From an uncultured Eubacteriales bacterium (lineage in GTDB: Bacteria > Bacillota > Clostridia > Oscillospirales > CAG-272): a DNA stretch of 5,432 bases. Numbering within the stretch: the stretch's first letter is position 1; each line of letters starts with the position of its first letter. The position numbers were made by a program, and so were the translations under genes. The notes beneath the pieces were generated by a model. That model was not told the DNA's origin. It worked only from the letters and a program-made list of their open reading frames with translations, and did not search any database. Shown in pieces: positions 1 through 5,432 of the stretch. The stretch covers positions 1-5,432 of the forward strand of contig CABPZV010000143.1 of the NCBI GenBank assembly GCA_902462015.1. The letters run 5' to 3'.

Positions 1-1550
1 CGTACGAAAACTACTACGATTACAGTGAAAAGCTCTCCTCTATTCCCAATCACCGTATACTGGCTATCAACCGCGCGGAAAAGGAGGAGTACATACGTGT
101 TTCGGTTACAGTTGAACCTTCGCTGATTCTGAATTTTCTTGCAGGCGAGATTCTTGGCTCACCCGAAAGTCCTGCATATAGCCATGTAATCTCAGCAATT
201 ACAGACAGTTATGAACGGTTGATCGCCCCCTCCATCGAGCGCGAGCTTCGCTCAGAGCTTTTTGATACGGCAAGCGAGGGCGCTATCAAAAATTTCTCGG
301 AAAACCTGCGGAATCTGATTATGCAGCCCCCGGTCAAAGGTATGACCGTTATGGGTTATGATCCAGGGTACCGTACCGGCTGCAAGCTTGCGGTAGTCGA
401 CCCTACCGGCAAGGTTCTCGATACAGCGGTGATTTATCCTACCAAACCGCAGGAGCGTACCGAAGAATCCAAAAAACGCGTAAAAGCTCTCATAGAAAAA
501 TATGATATAAACGTTATTGCCATCGGCAACGGAACAGCCTCACGCGAAAGCGAGGCTTTCATCGCGGATACTCTGCATGAAATGAAAACCGAATGTAAAT
601 ATGTAATCGTGAGTGAAGCAGGGGCATCGGTATATTCAGCCTCTAAGCTCGGCGCCGAGGAATTTCCCAATTTTGACGTAACGCAGCGCAGCGCAGTTTC
701 AATTGCACGCCGTCTACAAGACCCGCTTGCCGAGCTTGTAAAAATCGATCCGAAATCCATCGGCGTCGGACAGTATCAGCACGATATGAAACCTGCACGT
801 CTGGACGAAGCCCTTTCAGGCGTCGTCGAAGCGTGCGTCAACAGCGTCGGGGTAGACTTAAATACCGCGTCTGGAGCACTGTTGTCATACATCTCCGGAA
901 TAAATGCTGCCTCCGCGAAAAATATTGTTAAATACCGTGAGGAAAACGGCGAATTTAAATCTCGTTCACAGCTCTTAAAAGTACCGCGCGTAGGGGCAAA
1001 GGCATATGAACAGTGTGCCGGATTTCTGAGAGTCTCAGGTTCCTCCGAAATTCTCGACTGCACCGGAGTACATCCGGAATCATACGAAGTCGCCAAAGAA
1101 CTGCTCCGCCGTTTTTCACTAAACGAAGAGGATGTACGCAGCGGCAGGATTATCGGGCTCAGAAAGGCCGTGGCTCAGGTGGGAACCGGAAAAATCGCCT
1201 CCGAGCTTGGAGTTGGAACTCCGACGCTTGAAGACATTATATCTGAACTTGAAAAACCCGGAAGAGACGTCCGGGATGAGCTTCCAGCACCCATTCTCCG
1301 CACCGATGTACTTGAAATAGACGATTTACAGGAGGGCATGGAGCTTACAGGTACGGTGCGCAACGTTATCGATTTCGGCGCTTTTGTCGATATCGGCGTA
1401 CATCAGGACGGACTTGTCCACATTTCCCAGATCTGCAGAAAAAGGATTAATCATCCCTCCGAAGTTCTTGCTGTAGGCGATATTGTAAAGGTTAAAATCC
1501 TGTCGGTCGACAAGGAGCGCGGCAGAATTGGCTTGACTATGAAGCTGTGA
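1..1550 (+). CDS. tex: Tex family nucleic-acid-binding protein (S1 domain), 5'-truncated by window edge
   Basis: This is the C-terminal part of a Tex protein, a cytoplasmic nucleic-acid-binding factor linked to transcription and RNA handling. The frame is open from position 3, giving 515 visible codons before TGA at 1548-1550. Full Tex proteins are usually about 710-780 residues, so roughly the N-terminal third is missing, including the helix-turn-helix region. A TTG at 219 lies inside the frame and is not the start, because clear Tex sequence (for example NRAEKEEYIRV) continues upstream. Visible domains are a YqgF/RNase H-like domain at about residues 114-237 (MGYDPGYRTGCKLAVVD; then RRLQDPLAELVKIDPKSIGVGQYQHD in two parts), tandem helix-hairpin-helix at about 277-347 (GINAASAKNIVKYREENG), the Tex motif HPESY, and a C-terminal S1 domain at about 445-515 (DFGAFVDIGVHQDGLVHIS). 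No frameshift is seen. The identification is secure; the precise cellular role in this organism is not known from sequence. Confidence 0.96.
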   Translation, partial: YENYYDYSEKLSSIPNHRILAINRAEKEEYIRVSVTVEPSLILNFLAGEILGSPESPAYSHVISAITDSYERLIAPSIERELRSELFDTASEGAIKNFSENLRNLIMQPPVKGMTVMGYDPGYRTGCKLAVVDPTGKVLDTAVIYPTKPQERTEESKKRVKALIEKYDINVIAIGNGTASRESEAFIADTLHEMKTECKYVIVSEAGASVYSASKLGAEEFPNFDVTQRSAVSIARRLQDPLAELVKIDPKSIGVGQYQHDMKPARLDEALSGVVEACVNSVGVDLNTASGALLSYISGINAASAKNIVKYREENGEFKSRSQLLKVPRVGAKAYEQCAGFLRVSGSSEILDCTGVHPESYEVAKELLRRFSLNEEDVRSGRIIGLRKAVAQVGTGKIASELGVGTPTLEDIISELEKPGRDVRDELPAPILRTDVLEIDDLQEGMELTGTVRNVIDFGAFVDIGVHQDGLVHISQICRKRINHPSEVLAVGDIVKVKILSVDKERGRIGLTMKL

Positions 1551-1576
1551 TTTTAATATATTAAAACATTTTTCAG
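1551..1576 (+). terminator. Possible weak tex terminator: 16-bp AT-only palindrome followed by T run
   Basis: Immediately after the tex stop codon, 1551-1566 is a perfect palindrome (TTTTAATATATTAAAA), followed by CATTTTT. As RNA it could fold into a short A-U hairpin with U residues downstream, but it has no G-C pairs and would be unstable. It might act as a weak terminator, or simply be AT-rich spacer. No better terminator for tex is present before the next gene. Confidence 0.25.
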
Positions 1577-1596
1577 GCAAAACTATGTTTCAATTC

Positions 1597-1627
1597 ACAA
1601 TTTGTTTTAGATTGTTGTACAAATTGT
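1597..1627. repeat. 9-bp inverted repeat with 13-nt spacer, candidate operator
   Basis: ACAATTTGT at 1597-1605 and ACAAATTGT at 1619-1627 are exact reverse complements separated by 13 bases. The element lies about 35 bp upstream of the -35 hexamer of the ATPase-gene promoter. It could be a regulator binding site. It also overlaps a weak promoter-like pair (TTGTTT at 1602-1607 and TATAAA at 1627-1632, spacer 19). No known regulator motif was recognised, and it is not followed by a T run, so it is not a terminator on the plus strand. Confidence 0.35.
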
Positions 1628-1662
1628 ATAAAACGCGCTCTGTAATTTCGTTAAAAAAAACC

Positions 1663-1691
1663 TTTTCAAAAGTGACTTTTTCTGATAGAAT
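1663..1691 (+). promoter_or_regulatory. Sigma-A-type promoter with extended -10 for the ATPase/ThuA unit
   Basis: The -35 hexamer TTTTCA (1663-1668) matches four of six consensus bases. A 17-nt spacer separates it from the -10 hexamer TAGAAT (1686-1691), which is preceded by TG one base upstream (TGATAGAAT), giving an extended -10 element. Transcription would start near 1698 and produce a leader of about 130 nt before the ATG at 1829. The spacing and extended -10 make this the best promoter candidate in the window. Confidence 0.6.
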
Positions 1692-1723
1692 ATTAATGTT
1701 ACTATTATCATTATAAGAGAAAA

Positions 1724-1793
1724 TGCCCATGTTGTCGGGCGGCAGACATAAAAGAAAACCGTTCGGCGGCAGACCCCGGGTCTGAGCCGACAA
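1724..1793 (+). ncRNA. Structured 5' leader with two alternative pairings (possible cis-regulatory RNA)
   Basis: Within the predicted leader of the ATPase gene, the 10-bp sequence GGCGGCAGAC occurs twice, at 1738-1747 and 1765-1774. The downstream arm 1778-1793 can pair with either copy region. Form A pairs 1732-1738 (TTGTCGG) with 1787-1793 (CCGACAA), plus 1743-1747 (CAGAC) with 1780-1784 (GTCTG). Form B pairs 1770-1776 (CAGACCC) with 1778-1784 (GGGTCTG; the tightest pairs at the loop would open), plus 1767-1769 with 1787-1789. A small stem 1725-1728/1737-1740 (GCCC/GGGC) would compete with form A. No T run follows, so this is not an intrinsic terminator, and the Shine-Dalgarno site at 1815-1820 is outside both forms. 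Function is inferred only. No known riboswitch class was recognised. Confidence 0.35.
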
Positions 1794-1814
1794 ATTCCAA
1801 ATCAGCATTAAATC

Positions 1815-1820
1815 AGGAGG
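1815..1820 (+). promoter_or_regulatory. Consensus ribosome binding site of the ATPase gene
   Basis: AGGAGG, 8 nt upstream of the ATG at 1829. The full-consensus sequence and good spacing fix this start codon and imply efficient translation. Confidence 0.85.
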
Positions 1821-1828
1821 AATATTTA

Positions 1829-2941
1829 ATGGCAAGCCTTTCACTTAAGCACATCTATAAAAAATATCCGGGAGGCGTTACAGCAGTTTCCGATTTCTCT
1901 CTCGAAATCAAAGATAAAGAATTTCTTATCCTTGTAGGACCATCCGGCTGCGGTAAATCCACAACGCTCCGAATGATCGCAGGTCTCGAAGAAATTACCG
2001 AGGGCGAACTTTTTATCGGAGACCGCCTTGTAAACGATATCGCTCCGAAAGACAGAGATATCGCGATGGTGTTCCAGAGCTACGCTCTGTATCCTCATAT
2101 GACAGTGTTTGAAAACATGGCTTTCGGACTTAAGCTCCGAAAAACTCCGAAAGAGGAAATCAAACGCCGCGTTGAAGAGGCGGCACGTATCCTTGACATC
2201 ACCCACCTGCTCGACAGACGTCCGAAGGCTCTTTCCGGAGGTCAGAAGCAGCGTGTTGCGCTCGGACGCGCAATCGTCCGCGAGCCTAAGGTCTTCCTGC
2301 TTGACGAGCCGCTGTCAAACCTCGACGCTAAGCTCCGTGCTGCGATGAGAACCGAGATTACCAAAATTCATAAGAAAATCGGAACGACTTTTGTATACGT
2401 AACGCACGACCAGGTAGAAGCTATGACAATGGCAACCCGTATAGTCGTTATGAAGGATGGTATTATCCAGCAGGTTGATACTCCTCAGAATCTTTACGAT
2501 ATGCCTGTCAATATTTTCGTTGCAGGATTTATCGGAACTCCTCAGATGAACTTCATCAACTGTACTCTTGTGAAAAAAGGCGACGATATGTTTGTCAATT
2601 TCGGCAACGTATCTCTCAAACTCCCTGCTGATAAAGCATCAAATCCTGCGCTCCAGGAATATGCAAATAAAGAGGTAATCATTGGTATCCGTCCGGAATG
2701 TCTGCACGAAGATCCGGAAGATGTCACACAATTTGCAGATTCATCCTTCGATGCATATGTTGATGTCACCGAGCTTATGGGTGCGGAAATATACCTCTAT
2801 CTTGTTGTTGATGAGCAGAATCTCATCGCTCGCGTTTCACCTCATTCTACAGCAAGAGCCGGAGATACCGTCAAGGTAGGAGTCGACATCGACAGAGTAC
2901 ATATTTTTGATAAGGATACAGAAAGATGTATCTTGTATTAA
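1829..2941 (+). CDS. ugpC: Carbohydrate ABC importer ATP-binding protein, UgpC/MsmX/MalK family
   Basis: A 370-aa cytoplasmic ATPase subunit that powers sugar-type (CUT1) ABC importers by binding membrane permeases on the inner face of the membrane. All ATPase motifs are intact: Walker A GPSGCGKST (37-45), Q-loop VFQSYALYPH (81-90), signature LSGGQ (135-139), Walker B VFLLDE (155-160), D-loop SNLD (163-166) and switch histidine H193 in VTHD. After about residue 235 comes the MalK-type C-terminal OB/TOBE region, with FIGTPQMNF and IGIRPE, which in this family contacts regulators or sets dimer stability. The length is typical of the family. A strong Shine-Dalgarno site supports the start. No permease or solute-binding-protein gene is adjacent, which suggests a shared ATPase like Bacillus MsmX serving several importers. 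The substrate (sugars, glycerol-3-phosphate or others) cannot be set from sequence; the symbol msmX would be equally defensible. The next gene follows after 65 nt and is probably cotranscribed. Confidence 0.93.
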   Translation: MASLSLKHIYKKYPGGVTAVSDFSLEIKDKEFLILVGPSGCGKSTTLRMIAGLEEITEGELFIGDRLVNDIAPKDRDIAMVFQSYALYPHMTVFENMAFGLKLRKTPKEEIKRRVEEAARILDITHLLDRRPKALSGGQKQRVALGRAIVREPKVFLLDEPLSNLDAKLRAAMRTEITKIHKKIGTTFVYVTHDQVEAMTMATRIVVMKDGIIQQVDTPQNLYDMPVNIFVAGFIGTPQMNFINCTLVKKGDDMFVNFGNVSLKLPADKASNPALQEYANKEVIIGIRPECLHEDPEDVTQFADSSFDAYVDVTELMGAEIYLYLVVDEQNLIARVSPHSTARAGDTVKVGVDIDRVHIFDKDTERCILY

Positions 2942-2960
2942 AAATCAGCGCTTAATATTC

Positions 2961-2969
2961 TGCTATAGT
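2961..2969 (+). promoter_or_regulatory. Possible weak internal extended -10 promoter ahead of the ThuA-like gene
   Basis: TGCTATAGT contains TG, one base, then TATAGT, which fits an extended -10 element 38 nt before the ATG at 3007. No -35 hexamer with suitable spacing is visible. It may give secondary expression of the downstream gene, but read-through from the ATPase gene is the simpler reading. Confidence 0.25.
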
Positions 2970-2990
2970 TACAATAAAAATAAATATTTT

Positions 2991-2996
2991 AGGAAG
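2991..2996 (+). promoter_or_regulatory. Ribosome binding site of the ThuA-like gene, long spacing
   Basis: AGGAAG lies 10 nt before the ATG at 3007, weaker and slightly farther than the site of the upstream ATPase gene. It sits between two copies of AATATT (2983-2988 and 3001-3006) that could pair weakly and place the site in a loop. It supports ATG 3007, as no in-frame alternative upstream fits. Confidence 0.6.
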
Positions 2997-3006
2997 CATT
3001 AATATT

Positions 3007-3753
3007 ATGAATAAAATCAGAGTTACAATTTGGAATGAATATTTACACGAAAAAGATGACCCGGAAATTGCAAAAATTTACCCTGAAGGTATTCACGGGG
3101 CAATAAAAAGGGGAATTGAAGACGATCCGGAGCTTGAAATCCGCCTTGCTGCATTGAGAGATCCTGAGCAGGGACTGCCGGATGACGTTCTCAACAACAC
3201 CGATGTTCTTCTCTGGTGGGCTCACATAGCGCACAGTGAGGTTGAAGACGCACTCGTTGAAAAAATTGTAAACCGGGTGAGAAGAAACGGTATGGGATTT
3301 ATCGCGCTCCACTCGGCTCATGCATCTAAGCCTTTCGGTCAGCTTGTCGGGACTACGGGATCACTGTCATGGGGCGACAATTACCATGAGTTCATGTGGA
3401 CACTTCTTCCGCAGCATCCGGTTGCAAAAGGAATCGGTCCGTATATAGACATTGAATCTGAAGAGGTTTATTCGGAACCATTCTGTATAGGAAACCCCGA
3501 TGAAATCGTATTCGGAAGCTGGTTTGAATCCGGAAATATCCTCCGTTCAGGATGCTGTTTCTACCGCGGCCTCGGAAAGGTTTTCTACTTCCAGCCCGGA
3601 CATGAAACCTGCCGTTCTTATTATCACCCTGAAATACTCAAGGTTATTAAAAATGCAATTCATTGGGCAGCTCCGACAAACGGATTCGAAGATCCGGGTA
3701 TGCCAATGATTAGCGCCGATGCTACCCCGGCCGCTCTTCACATAAAAAAATAA
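3007..3753 (+). CDS. thuA: ThuA-like domain protein (trehalose utilization family)
   Basis: A 248-aa soluble protein with no signal peptide or membrane segment. It matches the ThuA family, whose fold resembles class I glutamine amidotransferases. ThuA was named for a role in trehalose and related disaccharide use in rhizobia, where it works with a dehydrogenase, ThuB; its chemistry is not well settled. Visible landmarks are an N-terminal beta strand (IRVTIWNEY, 4-12), DVLLWWAHIAH (66-76), the elbow-like GFIALHSAH (97-105), GDNYHEF (123-129), the C-terminal VFYFQPGHE (192-200) and NAIHWAAP (216-223). The elbow carries histidines and serine instead of the cysteine of true amidotransferases, so glutaminase activity is unlikely. 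It lies 65 nt after the sugar-transport ATPase gene with no terminator between them, and is followed by a strong terminator, so the two probably form an operon. The ThuA family call is strong; trehalose as the substrate is not shown by the sequence. Confidence 0.88.
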   Translation: MNKIRVTIWNEYLHEKDDPEIAKIYPEGIHGAIKRGIEDDPELEIRLAALRDPEQGLPDDVLNNTDVLLWWAHIAHSEVEDALVEKIVNRVRRNGMGFIALHSAHASKPFGQLVGTTGSLSWGDNYHEFMWTLLPQHPVAKGIGPYIDIESEEVYSEPFCIGNPDEIVFGSWFESGNILRSGCCFYRGLGKVFYFQPGHETCRSYYHPEILKVIKNAIHWAAPTNGFEDPGMPMISADATPAALHIKK

Positions 3754-3768
3754 ATTTCTATAATAATT

Positions 3769-3808
3769 CAGACCTCAAAAGGAATCAGCTTTTGAGGTCT
3801 GTTTTTTT
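3769..3808 (+). terminator. Strong intrinsic terminator of the ATPase-ThuA unit
   Basis: A perfect 12-bp stem (CAGACCTCAAAA at 3769-3780 with TTTTGAGGTCTG at 3790-3801) encloses a 9-nt loop; one further G-C pair (3781/3789) can form inside it. The stem is directly followed by seven T residues (3802-3808). This is a textbook Rho-independent terminator 15 nt after the stop codon of the ThuA-like gene. Confidence 0.93.
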
Positions 3809-3863
3809 ATACGGTACTTTAAATAAAGCTGAAAGTCCAACATGAAAGCTTTGAAGCTGAAAT

Positions 3864-3902
3864 AAAAGCTCATATTCGGAAAATCCGGAATATGAGCTTT
3901 TT
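3864..3902. terminator. Bidirectional terminator between convergent genes, mainly for gnd
   Basis: Arms 3864-3880 and 3884-3901 are complementary over 17 bp with a single bulged base and a 3-nt loop. On the plus strand the stem ends in a short T run (3898-3902). On the minus strand it continues into TTTTATTT. It lies 67 bp beyond the gnd stop codon on the minus strand, and because the plus-strand unit already has its own terminator at 3769-3808, its main job is probably ending gnd transcription. It would also back up termination from the other direction. Nothing else is seen between 3809 and 3969 apart from short AAGCTGAAA-type repeats. Confidence 0.82.
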
Positions 3903-3969
3903 AGTCAGCGGTGCAAATAAATGGACGTCGTCCTGATTTTAACAGACGGACATTTGCTTTCAGTTATAT

Positions 3970-5432
3970 TTATGCATTGTAGGTACGGGCAGAAGTATCT
4001 CCGCCGTGTCCTGTCCAGTTTGTATGGAAAAATTCTCCCCTCGGACAGTCAACGCGCTCATATGTGTGAGCTCCAAAATAATCACGCTGCGCCTGAAGCA
4101 AATTCGCAGGAAGGCGCTCGCAGCGGTATCCGTCAAAATATGTAAGAGCTGTCGTCATCGCAGGAGCAGGTATTCCGTTTGCAATTGCCAAGCCGCATAT
4201 TCTGCGCCAGCCTGACTCGCTGTCTTTAATTACAGATGAGAAATACGGATCAAGCAAAAGATTTGTGAGATCGGGGTTGTTAATATAAGCTTCGCGGATC
4301 TTGCCGAGAAATGCGGAGCGTATGATACATCCGCCGCGCCACATAAGCGCAATTCCGCCATAATTGAGATTCCATCCGTATGTTTTCGCAGCAGAACGCA
4401 TAAGGGTATATCCCTGAGCGTAAGAAACAATTTTAGCGGCAAAGAGAGCCTTACGGAGATCACGGAGAATGTCTGCCCTCTCCTCAGCGCTGAGCTTCAG
4501 CGTCTTCCTTTCAGAACCCAAAGCCTTTGAAGCCTCCACGCGCTCTGCTTTCATAGCTGAAAGGCAGCGTGCAAATACGGCCTCGCCTATCAGTGTAAGC
4601 GGTATTCCCTCATCCAATGAAGCTATCGCAGTCCATTTACCGGTTCCCTTTTGACCGGCAGTGTCAAGTATTTTATCTACAACCGCCTCGCCCTTTTCAT
4701 CGCGGTATGCTAAAATATCACGGGTTATTTCTATGAGATAACTGTCAAGCTCTCCGCGGTTCCACTCTGCAAACTCGGCGGACATTTCCTCATTGCTCAT
4801 TCCAAGAAGATCGTGCATTATCTGATATGTCTCGCAAATAAGCTGCATATCACCATATTCAATGCCATTGTGAACCATCTTGACAAAATGACCTGCACCG
4901 TCCTCGCCTACCCAGTCGCAGCATGGAGAACCGTCAGGACCTTTAGCGCAGATAGACTGAAAAATAGGCTTGACAACCGGCCATGCGGCGTCAGATCCGC
5001 CCGGCATCATGCTCGGTCCCTTGAGCGCGCCTTCCTCACCGCCGGATACGCCGGTACCTATAAACAGCTTTCCTTTAGACTCGACGTATTTTGTCCGCCG
5101 GATAGTATCCGGAAAATGAGAGTTACCTCCGTCTATGATTATATCGCCGTCGTCGAGCAGCGGCAAAAGAGTTTCGATCATTGAATCAACAGGCTGTCCT
5201 GATTTAATCATCAGCATCACGCGGCGCGGCTTTTCAAGCGAAGCTACAAGCTCCTCAAGCGAATGTGTGCCTATGATATTAAGTCCTTTGGCACGTCCTT
5301 CAACAAACTTGTCGACGACCGACGTCGTACGGTTAAAGACAGCCACTGTGAAACCCTTGCTTTCCATATTCATAACAAGATTTTCGCCCATTACGGCAAG
5401 TCCGATCATACCGATATCTGCTTTAGTATTCA
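3970..5432 (-). CDS. gnd: 6-phosphogluconate dehydrogenase, decarboxylating (start codon cut by one base at window edge)
   Basis: The cytoplasmic enzyme oxidises and decarboxylates 6-phosphogluconate to ribulose 5-phosphate with reduction of NADP+, in the oxidative pentose phosphate pathway. The frame runs to the right edge. An internal ATG at 5407-5409 would give 479 aa, but the upstream codons read NTKADIG, as in family N-termini, preceded by TG at 5431-5432. The true start is therefore almost surely an NTG at 5431-5433, giving 487 aa, a normal length. In the 479-aa numbering (add 8 for the full protein), the nucleotide-binding loop is IGLAVMGENLVMN (2-14), NRT (26-28) points to NADP+ preference, the substrate loop is GTGVSGGEEGALKGPSMMPGG in the 118-138 region, catalytic Lys is K177 in FVKMVHNGIEYGD with Glu E184, and the family signature is LDTAGQKGTGKW (248-259). 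The C-terminal tail ends HTNWTGHGGDTSARTYNA and appears complete. It is convergent to the ThuA-like gene. Its promoter and ribosome binding site lie outside the window. Confidence 0.97.
   Translation of the reverse strand, partial: NTKADIGMIGLAVMGENLVMNMESKGFTVAVFNRTTSVVDKFVEGRAKGLNIIGTHSLEELVASLEKPRRVMLMIKSGQPVDSMIETLLPLLDDGDIIIDGGNSHFPDTIRRTKYVESKGKLFIGTGVSGGEEGALKGPSMMPGGSDAAWPVVKPIFQSICAKGPDGSPCCDWVGEDGAGHFVKMVHNGIEYGDMQLICETYQIMHDLLGMSNEEMSAEFAEWNRGELDSYLIEITRDILAYRDEKGEAVVDKILDTAGQKGTGKWTAIASLDEGIPLTLIGEAVFARCLSAMKAERVEASKALGSERKTLKLSAEERADILRDLRKALFAAKIVSYAQGYTLMRSAAKTYGWNLNYGGIALMWRGGCIIRSAFLGKIREAYINNPDLTNLLLDPYFSSVIKDSESGWRRICGLAIANGIPAPAMTTALTYFDGYRCERLPANLLQAQRDYFGAHTYERVDCPRGEFFHTNWTGHGGDTSARTYNA

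Noticed and set aside
219..221. TTG at 219 as the start of the tex-like protein
   Set aside because: The same frame is open to the left edge and encodes clear Tex family sequence, so the codon is an internal leucine.
434..1096. Two minus-strand open frames (434-760 and 776-1096) inside tex
   Set aside because: Both lie antisense to conserved YqgF and helix-hairpin-helix coding sequence and have no protein family resemblance.
1326..1580. Minus-strand 84-codon open frame over the 3' end of tex
   Set aside because: It is antisense to the well-conserved S1 domain of tex and encodes no recognisable domain; it is a shadow frame.
1770..1784. CAGACCC/GGGTCTG hairpin as an intrinsic terminator or attenuator
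   Set aside because: No T run follows; the downstream sequence is AGCCGACAAATTCC, so it cannot act as a Rho-independent terminator.
1630..1800. Catabolite-responsive (cre) site for CcpA near the ATPase promoter
   Set aside because: Candidate stretches around 1641-1655 and 1752-1768 do not match the cre pattern in both half-sites and the central CG.
1590..1844. Minus-strand 84-codon open frame filling most of the gap between tex and the ATPase gene
   Set aside because: It overlaps the promoter, leader and start of the ATPase gene, has no good ribosome binding site or recognisable protein features, and its composition looks like translated AT-rich spacer.
4813..5184. Plus-strand 123-codon open frame antisense to gnd
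   Set aside because: It is the longest shadow frame, but it lies wholly within strongly conserved gnd sequence, has no ribosome binding site worth noting and encodes no recognisable features.

Overview
This 5,432-base window reads as ordinary chromosome from a bacterium of moderate G+C content. The gene types suggest Bacillota, most likely an anaerobic gut-type Clostridia. They include a Tex protein with clostridial-style sequence, an orphan MsmX/UgpC-type sugar-transport ATPase, strong AGGAGG Shine-Dalgarno sites and hairpin-plus-T-run terminators. The taxonomic assignment is an inference from gene style, not a database result. No mobile element, CRISPR array, tRNA or rRNA was seen.

Layout from left to right. 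Positions 1-1550 (+) hold the last 515 codons of tex, a nucleic-acid-binding protein with YqgF-like, helix-hairpin-helix and S1 domains; its 5' part lies outside the window. Positions 1551-1828 are intergenic. They hold an AT-only palindrome just after tex, a 9-bp inverted repeat, a convincing extended -10 promoter, and a leader of about 130 nt with a 10-bp direct repeat whose two copies can pair with the same downstream arm. Positions 1829-2941 (+) encode an intact 370-aa ABC ATPase of the MalK/UgpC/MsmX family. After a 65-nt gap, positions 3007-3753 (+) encode a 248-aa ThuA-like (trehalose utilization) protein, followed by a strong terminator at 3769-3808. A second, bidirectional-looking hairpin at 3864-3902 sits between this pair and the convergent gnd gene (minus strand, 3970 to the right edge). 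gnd encodes decarboxylating 6-phosphogluconate dehydrogenase, and its start codon is cut by the window edge by a single base.

The ATPase and ThuA-like genes look like one transcription unit: same strand, no terminator between them, and a shared strong terminator. The unit has no permease or solute-binding-protein genes in view. That fits a shared ATPase energising several carbohydrate importers encoded elsewhere, paired with a ThuA-like enzyme of sugar catabolism. gnd (oxidative pentose phosphate pathway) is transcribed separately toward this unit. No clearly new biological system is visible. The best candidate for something undescribed is the structured leader upstream of the ATPase gene.
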